Notes under the pieces: generated by a model
The model's input: only the letters and a program-made list of their open reading frames with translations
Databases searched by the model: none
What the model was told of the DNA's origin: nothing
From: CAINVV01 sp964528535
GTDB lineage: Bacteria > Bacteroidota > Bacteroidia > Bacteroidales > Prolixibacteraceae
Length of the DNA: 64,000 bases
Direction: 5' to 3'
Assembly (NCBI GenBank): GCA_964528535.1
Contig: CAZGSQ010000003.1
Location: 19,830-83,829, forward strand
Shown: piece by piece, positions 42,351 to 50,655 of the stretch
Position numbering within the stretch: position 1 is the stretch's first letter
How the letters are laid out: every line of letters starts with the position of its first letter
Translations under genes and position numbers: made by a program

Positions 42351-43850
42351 CTATTTCTCGACCTTGTTCCCGGGGGTCAGCGTTCTACCGGTAAAAGCTG
42401 CATAGTTGAGCGGATATTTGTAGACACGAAAGACTGAATTCATTAGCTCACCAGCACGTGCAGCATCTTCCGGGATCGTCGCTCCCTGTGCCAGCGGACC
42501 GGTTGCCGCAACCGGACAGATGTATTTCCATACAATCTCCCCGGCTGAAGTAACTTCGATAAACTGACCTACTGTTCCGGAACAGATGATAGTGTTTCCG
42601 TTGGGCAAACGACAGGCACCCGAGATATTTTCCGAATACAATGGATTTGCAGTTGTTCCCTTGTAAAACCAGGTATAGGTAGCCGGTCCGGTAACCGTTC
42701 CTGCCACCATGGTATAATTCCCGTTTGCATCTACGGCAGGGGTAAACTCCTCAGCGGTAGAATAGTCACCTCTTCCCAAACCGTTGTCGAAACAGGTAAG
42801 ATTGCCTGCTCCCGGACAATCAGATTTGACCCATTCGACATCGTGCTGTTGAAAATAGCGTTGATCACTAACTGTTCCTGTTCTGTAACACGCAGGATTT
42901 CCCCAACGATAAAGCAAGTCTCCACCTTTACCGCGTTTGCCTCCTGTATGACCCTTGGCTTCGGTGGTTGTGGTGCTATGGTCGATGATCCACACTTCGC
43001 TATTTCCTCTCACGCTAAGTGCAATCTGGTCGAAAGCCGGATTGTAATCGATCGAGTTCATGTGGTTCCAGAAGGCAGGAAGCGCCTTTTGGTCTCCGGC
43101 ACAGTCGACGAGTTCGGGATGGGATTTTACCACCCCATAATTCAATTTGGTCGCATCAAAATCCTGGATCATATGGTCCCAGGTGTGCCATTCCCATACC
43201 ACTGTACCACCTATGGGCAGTGTTGGTTTTATTTCAACGACATAATCCGGCAACATCATTCCCTTTTGGGCTATTTCGGGTTGGAATTTTGCAGGATTAA
43301 AACCTGCTGCGATGCACTCAGCATAGGTTTTCTTTTCAATAACCAACATCAGGATATTGCCATTGGGCAAGCGACGGATATCATGATGCTGCATGTAGGT
43401 TGTTGTGGAGAAGTCCAATTGCCATACCAATTTGTCATCCCAGTCATACTCTTCGACTCTTCCACCTTCACCGCCTCCACTACTTAGCTGACCCTTCGTC
43501 ATGCAAGATCTAAGGATATGCCCATTTTCAAGCAGGTAAACCGACTGTCCGGGCGGATACTGACTAGCCGTCCATTGGTGCATAATTTTACCATCATTGT
43601 TGATCAGGTAGGTGGCTGTATATTGTTTGGGGGCAAAAAGCAGGTATCCCGGATAGGCTTTGGTAGTATTGAGGATCAGACCCATGTTGTTGGTGCTGGT
43701 TCCGGGGTCTGTCACGGAATTAGTTGTATTGTCTGAAGTTGTATCCGAAGTTGAATCGTCCGATTTTTTGCAAGCCGAACAAGCTAACACTGCCAACAGC
43801 ATCATTATCAATAAGCTGTATGCCTGATTCTCCATAAAATTCTTTTTCAT
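42351..43850 (-). CDS. Arylsulfotransferase (ASST)-family lipoprotein
   Basis: A 499-residue lipoprotein (lipobox near LACSAC) of the ASST beta-propeller family. Repeated blade motifs are visible: GHILRSC, HDIRRLPNGNILMLV, HMNSIDYNPAFDQIALSVRGNSEVWIID, QHDVEWV and CRLPNGNTIICSGTVGQFIEV. ASST enzymes move sulfate between phenolic compounds in the periplasm without PAPS; the catalytic histidine could be one of the HH or QHD positions, but I cannot assign it. It lies in a set with four metallophosphoesterases, and the 295-bp gap upstream (43851-44145) shows no gene. Confidence 0.82.
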   Translation of the reverse strand: MKKNFMENQAYSLLIMMLLAVLACSACKKSDDSTSDTTSDNTTNSVTDPGTSTNNMGLILNTTKAYPGYLLFAPKQYTATYLINNDGKIMHQWTASQYPPGQSVYLLENGHILRSCMTKGQLSSGGGEGGRVEEYDWDDKLVWQLDFSTTTYMQHHDIRRLPNGNILMLVIEKKTYAECIAAGFNPAKFQPEIAQKGMMLPDYVVEIKPTLPIGGTVVWEWHTWDHMIQDFDATKLNYGVVKSHPELVDCAGDQKALPAFWNHMNSIDYNPAFDQIALSVRGNSEVWIIDHSTTTTEAKGHTGGKRGKGGDLLYRWGNPACYRTGTVSDQRYFQQHDVEWVKSDCPGAGNLTCFDNGLGRGDYSTAEEFTPAVDANGNYTMVAGTVTGPATYTWFYKGTTANPLYSENISGACRLPNGNTIICSGTVGQFIEVTSAGEIVWKYICPVAATGPLAQGATIPEDAARAGELMNSVFRVYKYPLNYAAFTGRTLTPGNKVEK

Positions 43851-44145
43851 CTCTTTAAATTTTTATAGTTTTTCAACAGAAATATTCGCTCTTTGTCCAT
43901 GATTGCAATTTTTATAAGTCTCCGGACAATAAACTCGGGAACGCCTAATCATTGTTTAGTTGAAAAACAATTATTAGAATAATTAACATGATATCACTCA
44001 ACCAAAATTTCAATTTCTTCATAGCCCTTTTATCTGCTCAAGATCCCGATTTCATAAAATCAAAGAGCTCTTCATTACTAACAAACATCTTTTAACCGGC
44101 AGAAACTACATGGAATTGACTTAACATTACCTCTGCCCGCCATGG

Positions 44146-45252
44146 CTAATTCCTTGCCACCCGGAATCCCAGGTGATAATAGGGGTGATTCGGATCAAGG
44201 GGACCACGGTAATAGGATGGATTGCGGTTGGATACCCGCGAATGGCCGTCATTTATACCATTGACGACAAGCCCATTGTACCAGTTTCCGCCGCGCATTC
44301 CCCGGTAGGGCTTGCCATCGGGCATGATAAAGCCGGAATCAGGACCTCTTGGATTATCGTAAGTGCTTGTACTGTAATAGTTTTGTCCGTACCAGTCGTT
44401 GACATACTCCCATACATTGCCCTCCATATCGTAGAGCCCGAACGCGTTGACCCCATTCGAAGTTTGGTAAGTTGCCGCACTTCCCGGCCAGTTGTAATCC
44501 GACTTTTGCTTTAATTTCCCGTCATAAAACCCAACTGGAGTGGTGTTTGGAATGGAGTTGCCTTCGTAAGGATCGCCTGACTCAGGCAAGTTAACTCCAG
44601 ACTTGTCAATGGTATTCCCATTGGGATAATTGTAATATGGATTAACGTGCCCACCACGACCGGCATATTCCCATTCTGCTTCGGTAGGAAGACGATAACC
44701 GCTTTTTGTAAAGTCACAGACACCGGTTGAAAGCGCATAACAGGACTGCAATCCATTTTGACTACTCAGCCAGTTACAATAAGCCGCTGCACCGCTCCAC
44801 AGCATTCCAACCACCGGGTGATTGGCCCTGAAATCTACTATTGAAAAGCTCTTTCCATCGAAACCAATACTGTAATAAGAGGCATATTGGTTGGTATAAT
44901 AGTAGATGTCTGTCCCACCAACCGGATAAACGATGTTGTTGCGCACTTCAATCAATCCCTTTGCCAATGCACTGTTGAGGTAATCGAGAACTTGCTTGTT
45001 GGTGGTCTCGGTAGTTGCCATTTTAAAGGAATTGATCTTCACTTTGTGTATGGGCAACTCGTCACTAGGATGGGCGGGATCCACGAAACCGAAGTGGTCG
45101 CCCATATCAAATTCACCAGCAGGTATCTGGACCTCAGTTAAGTTGGTGGTAATGACAGATGTTGGATCCTGACTGACTGAATTCTCCGATTTTTTACAGG
45201 AAGAACTTGTCAAAAACAGACCGGCAAAGGCAATTGTCCAATATTTATGCAT
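44146..45252 (-). CDS. FGE-sulfatase (SUMF1)-fold lipoprotein, no catalytic cysteines
   Basis: A 368-residue lipoprotein (signal ending LTSSSC). From about residue 42 it has the formylglycine-generating-enzyme fold: IPAGEFDMGD, PIHKVKINSFKMATTETTNKQ, GYRLPTEAEWEYAGRG, YDMEGNVWEYVNDWYG and RGMRGGNWYNG. True FGE enzymes have a CxxxxC pair after RGG(S/N)W; here that stretch is cysteine-free, so sulfatase activation is unlikely. It may be a binding or structural member of the C-type-lectin-like fold. It is placed 21 bp after a metallophosphoesterase gene in the same block. Confidence 0.87.
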   Translation of the reverse strand: MHKYWTIAFAGLFLTSSSCKKSENSVSQDPTSVITTNLTEVQIPAGEFDMGDHFGFVDPAHPSDELPIHKVKINSFKMATTETTNKQVLDYLNSALAKGLIEVRNNIVYPVGGTDIYYYTNQYASYYSIGFDGKSFSIVDFRANHPVVGMLWSGAAAYCNWLSSQNGLQSCYALSTGVCDFTKSGYRLPTEAEWEYAGRGGHVNPYYNYPNGNTIDKSGVNLPESGDPYEGNSIPNTTPVGFYDGKLKQKSDYNWPGSAATYQTSNGVNAFGLYDMEGNVWEYVNDWYGQNYYSTSTYDNPRGPDSGFIMPDGKPYRGMRGGNWYNGLVVNGINDGHSRVSNRNPSYYRGPLDPNHPYYHLGFRVARN

Positions 45253-45273
45253 GAGAATGATTTTACCTTATTG

Positions 45274-46680
45274 TTAATTAATTGTATAGGAAGCAGCCAC
45301 GTCGCCATTCTTGCCGTTCGTGCCCTCTTCTGCTGGAAGAAGTGTTTTGATATACTCGACTTTGACGCTTGAGCCAGAAACTGTCACCAGCAAATAGCCC
45401 CTACCGGGAAGGATAACACCATCTTTGTAACCATAATCGGCAGCTGAGGTATTGCTAATATTCTTGTTCGAAGGCTGGGGGCATTCCTGGTAAACGATCC
45501 CGTCTTTGTCCTGTTTACCGTAAAAGTGATCATGGCCATGGAAGAAAATAGTTGCCTTGTTCTCCTTCATGATGGTGTGAATTGGTTTTCCCCAGCCCGG
45601 ACGGTATTTGTCGAAGCCAGCCGTGCCGTCCAGGTTGTTCCCACCTTGTTCGAAAAAGTCGACAAATTCGGTTCCACCACGAGCATCATTCCCATTTCCA
45701 CCCACGATCTGGTGACAGAAAATAAATTTGTATTTGGCCTTGCTGGAGGTCATTGTGTTTTTAAACCAGTTGTATTGGTCGGCACCAAGCGTCCATCCCC
45801 AACCTGGCTTGGCGGTTGTGTACCAGTAAGGATCAAGAACAACGATCAGTGCATTTCCCCATTCAAAGGCATAATAACCCTTCCGAAGCCCAACAAAAGT
45901 TTCAGATTTGGAATTTCCGCTGTAAAAAGTGTTTGGTACCGGATTCGGGAAGTAAAGGTTTCTCGTATTGGAGGCCATTACCGGCAGACTGGTTGCGGTT
46001 CCGTCGAGCGACCAACCTGCTTCTCCCTCATGGTTCCCCAGAACAAGATAGAGTGGTACCGAGTGACAGGTATTGTCAAAGTAACTTCTGAGCAGCAGAT
46101 GGCGTGCAGTAACCACAGCCTGTGTCTTTACGGGTTGCTTCTCGGAAAAGAAAGTATCTCCCAAATCGAGAAGAAAATCAGGGCTTTTGGAAAGGATATT
46201 TTTGAGCGTCAGGGCATAGGAAGTAGTGTCAGAATTTTCATCGAGGTGAGGATCGGCTTCAATGGCAAAAGTGAAGGACGAGCCAGAAGTCCTTGGGGTA
46301 TGAAAAGTATATTCCGGTCCGGCGAGAAATGCGGTAGCACCTGACAGACGGTACCTGACCCGATAAAAATATTTTGTGTCTGAGGAGAGACTGGTCAGAT
46401 CAACCTCCAGGGGAAGATCTTTTGCCGCCGTACTGGTAGCAGTTTTAGCGGTATAATTTCCGGAGGTGATGCCTGTTTCCCAAAATACTTCTGCTTGCTG
46501 TCTGAAAAGGATGTTGATCGTGATGGAGCTGTTCGTCGGCCTTCCAAGTATTTCAGAATAGGCTAAACCGTCTGATGTGACAACGTTTTCAAGAACTTGC
46601 GTGGCAGACCCCTCGTTTTTATGACAAGAGATCAGTACAATTGCAAGAAGAAAAAGGGACATCTGGAATCTGCGATTCAT
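45274..46680 (-). CDS. Metallophosphoesterase lipoprotein, paralogue 3
   Basis: A 468-residue lipoprotein starting at 46680, with signal ending in VLISC; an ATG at 46701 would add seven residues. The fibronectin-like domain begins ILGRPTNSSITINILF and the catalytic domain has EADPHLDEN, LGDTFFSEK, LGNHEGEAG, FCHQIVGG and HGHDHFY. All metallophosphoesterase ligands are retained. It is co-directional with paralogue 4 immediately upstream, and the two are each other's likely tandem duplicates. Confidence 0.87.
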   Translation of the reverse strand: MNRRFQMSLFLLAIVLISCHKNEGSATQVLENVVTSDGLAYSEILGRPTNSSITINILFRQQAEVFWETGITSGNYTAKTATSTAAKDLPLEVDLTSLSSDTKYFYRVRYRLSGATAFLAGPEYTFHTPRTSGSSFTFAIEADPHLDENSDTTSYALTLKNILSKSPDFLLDLGDTFFSEKQPVKTQAVVTARHLLLRSYFDNTCHSVPLYLVLGNHEGEAGWSLDGTATSLPVMASNTRNLYFPNPVPNTFYSGNSKSETFVGLRKGYYAFEWGNALIVVLDPYWYTTAKPGWGWTLGADQYNWFKNTMTSSKAKYKFIFCHQIVGGNGNDARGGTEFVDFFEQGGNNLDGTAGFDKYRPGWGKPIHTIMKENKATIFFHGHDHFYGKQDKDGIVYQECPQPSNKNISNTSAADYGYKDGVILPGRGYLLVTVSGSSVKVEYIKTLLPAEEGTNGKNGDVAASYTIN

Positions 46681-46702
46681 TAGAATTTGATTTAGAATCA
46701 TA

Positions 46703-48133
46703 TTACTTGATTGAGTAGGTAAATGCAACTTGTCGGTTCTTTCGCGATGCGGTCTCATCGTGGGGAAGATAGGCCTGGATGTAGTCAACTTTCACCTCAG
46801 AAGGAGATACATTTACGCGCAGATGGCCCGTGCCGTCCACCACATCAGAGGTGTAGGCATCGCCATTGGCAAGCTTTCCAATCTGGTAAGTAGAATCACT
46901 GGGCATGGGCATTTCCTGGTAAGTAACCCCATCCAATACTTCATGCGCGAAAACATGGTCGTGACCCTGGAAGAAAATATTCACCTTGTTGTCGATAAAC
47001 AGCTGATGGATCGGCTTTCCCCAGCCCGGACGCATGGCTGCAAAATTATTTGTCACGCCATTTTGCTCATACCCTCCCCATTCGAAATACTTTGCATTGG
47101 TAATGGCCCCTCTACCTTCTCCCCTTACATGGTGGGCAAAGACAAATTTGTATTTGGATTTGTTTGATTCGAGGGTAGATTTTAACCAATTGTATTGTGT
47201 CTGGCCAAGCGTCCAGTCCCATCCTTCTGGTTTTGGGTTCGTTTTATTTTGGTAGCGGTAAACATCCAACACGACAAACAAGGCATCTCCCCAGGTAAAG
47301 GCATAATAATTCTCCGGTGTCGAGATTCCCCACGGTTCATTCTCGGTATTTCCACTGTAAAATCCGTTTGGATAAGGATTTGGATAGTAAAATTTTCGCC
47401 ATATCGTACCATTGATGGCCAGGTTATTGGGTGGCGTCAACCCCATGTAATAATTATTTTCTCCTTCGTGGTTACCAAGACAGAAAAAGAATGGCACAGA
47501 ACCGCAGATTGTTCCAAGCAAAGGCCTGTAATATTTATGCAAAGCATCAAGCTGTGCCGAGGTAATGGTTGTGGCCTGGTGATCATCGCCGAAAGTATCC
47601 CCAAGAGCGAACATGAAATCCGGCTTGTCGAGGGCCTGATTGTTCAGACAAATCTGGTAAATGCTTAGGACTCCTTTCTTGTCGTAAAGATGTTCATCCG
47701 ATTCTATGGTAAAGGTATAACTGTTGCCTGGCAAACGCTGCGTCTGAAAAGTATGCTCGGGACCAGTAAAAAAGGAGAGGGTGGAACCGATCGGGCGGTA
47801 ACAAGTTCGGTAATAGTATTTTGTGTTGGCGGATAAATTGGTCATATCGCATTCGAGTGGTGTATCCTTCACCGTAGAAAATGTTGCTGTTTTCTGCTGA
47901 ATGCTGCCGGAAGTGGTTCCATATTCCCAATACACCTCAGAAGGCTGATCAAACAAGATACTTGCCGTGATGGAAGAATTGGTTGGCCGGCCAAGAATGA
48001 GGGAGAAACCTGAGCCATCTGTGGGTATTACGGCAGAAATTTCCTCTTTTGTGGCTACATTGCTTTTTGCACAGGCTCCTATGAGTAAGGCGACCACAAC
48101 TATTTTTGGTATCAAATCTATATGCTTCATCAA
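46703..48133 (-). CDS. Metallophosphoesterase lipoprotein, paralogue 4
   Basis: A 476-residue lipoprotein (signal ending LIGAC). Domains repeat the pattern of its relatives: fibronectin-like part with LGRPTNSSITASILF and LSANTKYYYRTCY, then catalytic motifs ESDEHLYDK, LGDTFGDDH, LGNHEGEN, AHHVRGEGRG and QGHDHVF. It lies 18 bp after the DUF1566 gene and 22 bp before paralogue 3, consistent with one transcript. Confidence 0.87.
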   Translation of the reverse strand: MMKHIDLIPKIVVVALLIGACAKSNVATKEEISAVIPTDGSGFSLILGRPTNSSITASILFDQPSEVYWEYGTTSGSIQQKTATFSTVKDTPLECDMTNLSANTKYYYRTCYRPIGSTLSFFTGPEHTFQTQRLPGNSYTFTIESDEHLYDKKGVLSIYQICLNNQALDKPDFMFALGDTFGDDHQATTITSAQLDALHKYYRPLLGTICGSVPFFFCLGNHEGENNYYMGLTPPNNLAINGTIWRKFYYPNPYPNGFYSGNTENEPWGISTPENYYAFTWGDALFVVLDVYRYQNKTNPKPEGWDWTLGQTQYNWLKSTLESNKSKYKFVFAHHVRGEGRGAITNAKYFEWGGYEQNGVTNNFAAMRPGWGKPIHQLFIDNKVNIFFQGHDHVFAHEVLDGVTYQEMPMPSDSTYQIGKLANGDAYTSDVVDGTGHLRVNVSPSEVKVDYIQAYLPHDETASRKNRQVAFTYSIK

Positions 48134-48151
48134 CCCGGTTTATAAGTGTAT

Positions 48152-49150
48152 TTATTTACTTCCTCCCCTCACACAAAGCACGTTCTCTCTGATGGTTTTA
48201 TCACTGTAGGAGACGATTCCATAATCGACGTTGAGGTCCCAGGCCCTTGTGGTGGCATTGACCTGAGAAGTTGAACTCCAGAAATTTCCAGAGAGAATAT
48301 TGGGGAAAAAAATTTTATTGAAGGATGGCATGACCAGTTTCTCGTCGTTGAGCGACTGAAGTTCCCTGATGTTGGGAACCCGCCAGTCCATTTTTCCTGC
48401 AAGAGATAAACCGGCGGCATAACCGAGCGCCTCTTCCCAGGTCAGGGTAACGGGATTTTGGACTTTCTGCCAGATCAATCCTGTGTAATTGTCGGCAATC
48501 GTTCCGTCTCCGTTGTCTTTAAAATGAAGCGATGGAAGCGATATGGCCGCTATTAACCTAACAGCCCTGACATGGAATCTTTTGGTTCCTCCGGCGCTGA
48601 TGGTTTCCGTCTTGGGATGAGCGCCAATGCCTCCTCCGGCGTTGGTAACCCATACATTGGATGCATAATCGGCCCTCAGATCACTGGTCCACCAGTATTC
48701 AGCCGCAGTTTTGGTAAAGTAAGTGGTATTCAATGCCGGATTGACATTGTCGAATACATTGATGCTGAAGAGCTCGTGAGAGGAGGGCAACCGCCAGTCG
48801 TTGTGTCCACCAAGCGTCATTGATTTACAAAAAGATGCAGCATTCTCGAAGGTCATTTCGCCACCATCGGTTTTCTGCCACATCAGCCCGGTATTGTTAT
48901 CCGTAACGGTACCATCGCCGTTGTCTTTGTAAGATGGCGCATGAAAATCATAATCCGAGTCTTCCCCTTTGGTATTGGTGTAACTAATCGTTTGACCCGT
49001 ATCCGGAAGGTAGCCGGCATAAGTCTGAATGATTTCAGTAGTATTCGACACCGGGTCTTCCTGTTTTTTACAGGCAAAACTAAAAACCAGAGAGAGCAGA
49101 ATCAGGAACAAGATACTTTTCAAGATCTTTAAAATGGTGACAGAGATCAT
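48152..49150 (-). CDS. DUF1566 (Lcl C-type-lectin-like) lipoprotein
   Basis: A 332-residue lipoprotein (signal ending VFSFAC) with two DUF1566 repeats: residues about 72-205 (DGTVTDNNTGLMWQK, NDWRLPSSHELFSI) and about 213-330 (DGTIADNYTGLIWQK, MDWRVPNIRELQSL). DUF1566 belongs to the same broad C-type-lectin-like class as the FGE fold encoded at 44146. The domain is usually extracellular and of unknown function. It is the first structural gene after the ECF/anti-sigma/Spy-like set, 68 bp away. Confidence 0.85.
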   Translation of the reverse strand: MISVTILKILKSILFLILLSLVFSFACKKQEDPVSNTTEIIQTYAGYLPDTGQTISYTNTKGEDSDYDFHAPSYKDNGDGTVTDNNTGLMWQKTDGGEMTFENAASFCKSMTLGGHNDWRLPSSHELFSINVFDNVNPALNTTYFTKTAAEYWWTSDLRADYASNVWVTNAGGGIGAHPKTETISAGGTKRFHVRAVRLIAAISLPSLHFKDNGDGTIADNYTGLIWQKVQNPVTLTWEEALGYAAGLSLAGKMDWRVPNIRELQSLNDEKLVMPSFNKIFFPNILSGNFWSSTSQVNATTRAWDLNVDYGIVSYSDKTIRENVLCVRGGSK

Positions 49151-49218
49151 AAGCTGAATTTAAATCAGGGTTCGATGATATCTGTTTGAAGATAAAAATT
49201 GAAAAATCTGGCACAGAA

Positions 49219-49701
49219 TTACTCTCTTTTCTTCTGCGGCTGGAAGAAATCACGAATATTTAAGACAAGGTGCTGAAATTCTTTTAGTTGCTCTTCGGTA
49301 CAAATACTCCTCAGTTTTTGTGCTTGTTCAATCCGAAGTAATTCCATTTCGTATTCGAGGTCGGCCACACTCCTGGCCAATTTTTTTAACATTGTGGTAT
49401 CTGAATCGTCATGAAACATCAGGACGTTCATGGAGTCACGCCGGGAACGGATGCGCTGGTTCAGGTCCTCCTCCTTGTGGGTAAAATCTTCCCTTAGTTT
49501 AAATATTTCAGACTCTTGTTCCCGGGTGAGGTGCAATTTTTTCCGCAAGACCTGGGTCGAATTTTCTTCTCCTTTCTTCGGCTGGCGATCGCCAGGACCC
49601 TCCTTTTTGTGCCAAAGCAGGTAGCCGGTAGTAAAAAGGTTCAGAAAAATCAGTACAAAGATGGTACGGATTAGGAACTTGTTTCGCGTGAAGATGTCCA
49701 T
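49219..49701 (-). CDS. Spy/CpxP-like periplasmic sensor protein
   Basis: A 160-residue membrane-anchored protein with one N-terminal helix (about 10-28) and a helical periplasmic part. LTREQESEIFKLREDF and CTEEQLKEFQHLV are LTxxQ-type motifs of the Spy/CpxP/heavy-metal-resistance family (CnrX-like). The chain is charged and likely coiled-coil (residues 50-150). Its gene sits 4 bp after a single-TM protein gene and downstream of an ECF sigma gene, the order seen in sigma - anti-sigma - periplasmic sensor systems. Confidence 0.8.
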   Translation of the reverse strand: MDIFTRNKFLIRTIFVLIFLNLFTTGYLLWHKKEGPGDRQPKKGEENSTQVLRKKLHLTREQESEIFKLREDFTHKEEDLNQRIRSRRDSMNVLMFHDDSDTTMLKKLARSVADLEYEMELLRIEQAQKLRSICTEEQLKEFQHLVLNIRDFFQPQKKRE

Positions 49702-49705
49702 CTTT

Positions 49706-49990
49706 TTAGAATTTTGATGAGTTGGTAGAGATCAGATATTCATTGGCAATACTCCTTAGACCATTGCTATTTTCCTGTGACCGCTCATTCAACCAGCTTT
49801 TTGAAAGGGAGTATACATTTATGGCGAACAGGAGGATGATGGCAAGAAGTGCCAATCTGTTTCCGGAAAGTCTCTTAGATTTCTGGCCAGCTTGGTTCAA
49901 CCGGCGCAAAAGCTGCTCGTTCCACTCAGCTGTAGGCTCAATGGAATTCAGATGATCAAATTGGCTTATTAGGTTTTCCTCTTTTTTCAT
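49706..49990 (-). CDS. Small single-TM protein, candidate anti-sigma factor
   Basis: A 94-residue protein with a cytoplasmic N-terminal part (residues 1-44), a single membrane helix (about 45-63) and a short periplasmic tail. I see no classical zinc-binding anti-sigma motif (HxxxCxxC). Position directly between an ECF sigma gene (41 bp upstream) and a Spy-like periplasmic protein (4 bp downstream) makes it the best anti-sigma candidate. Confidence 0.65.
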   Translation of the reverse strand: MKKEENLISQFDHLNSIEPTAEWNEQLLRRLNQAGQKSKRLSGNRLALLAIILLFAINVYSLSKSWLNERSQENSNGLRSIANEYLISTNSSKF

Positions 49991-50031
49991 GGTTTTATTC
50001 CTTAGACGATTATCTCATTAAATTCTGGCGA

Positions 50032-50592
50032 CTATTTTATCAAATAAGTTTTCAAATTCTGTTTAGCCCTGTAAATCAAAGAATCAACGGCTGAAAGCGA
50101 TGTTTGCATGATCTCGGCTATTTCAGAATTGGTATGCCCTTCCATCTTACTCAGGGTCAATGCAATTCTTTGACTCTCGTGAAGTTTGTTCAGTGCCTTC
50201 ATAAGGATGGCATAACTTTCATCCTGTTCCATCGAATGATCCGGTCGTTCGGTCCCGCTCACCAGATGGGCTATTTGTTCTAATCCAAGCGTTTTACCGA
50301 TAGAAGAGATTCGCTTTTTTCGGGATTGTTTTTTTAATTCATCCAATGATTTACTGACCGCGATCCTGAAGATCCAGGTACTCAATTTCGCATCCTCCCT
50401 AAAATTCCTGATAGAATGGAAGACTTCTATAAAAACTTCTTGTGAAACATCTTCCGCATCAGGCCTGTTCAGTAAAAAACGATAGCAGATATTGAGAACT
50501 GATTTTTGGTAATCAGCCACCAATTCAGCAAAAGCAGCACGGTTTCCCGCTTTAAGTCGGTTTATCAACTCCTTCTCAGAGGTCATTTCCAA
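50032..50592 (-). CDS. ECF RNA polymerase sigma factor
   Basis: A 186-residue ECF sigma factor. Region 2 runs from about 10 to 80 (YRFLLNRPDAEDVSQEVFIEVF, STWIFRIAVSKSLDELKK) and region 4 from about 125 to 185 (LHESQRIALTLSKMEGHTNSEIAEIM and SAVDSLIYRAKQNLKTYL). A possible housekeeping promoter on the minus strand reads TAGTTTG at 50621-50627. It probably controls the downstream secreted-protein genes, but its target promoters cannot be derived from one window. Confidence 0.93.
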   Translation of the reverse strand: MEMTSEKELINRLKAGNRAAFAELVADYQKSVLNICYRFLLNRPDAEDVSQEVFIEVFHSIRNFREDAKLSTWIFRIAVSKSLDELKKQSRKKRISSIGKTLGLEQIAHLVSGTERPDHSMEQDESYAILMKALNKLHESQRIALTLSKMEGHTNSEIAEIMQTSLSAVDSLIYRAKQNLKTYLIK

Positions 50593-50655
50593 TTCGGCAT
50601 GAGATTTCTGTAATCTGCTTCAAACTAAACAAGAATTATGCCACAATGTCCTCTG

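Noticed and set aside
44146..45252. Sulfatase-activating formylglycine-generating enzyme
   Set aside because: The catalytic cysteine pair is missing and no sulfatase gene is present.
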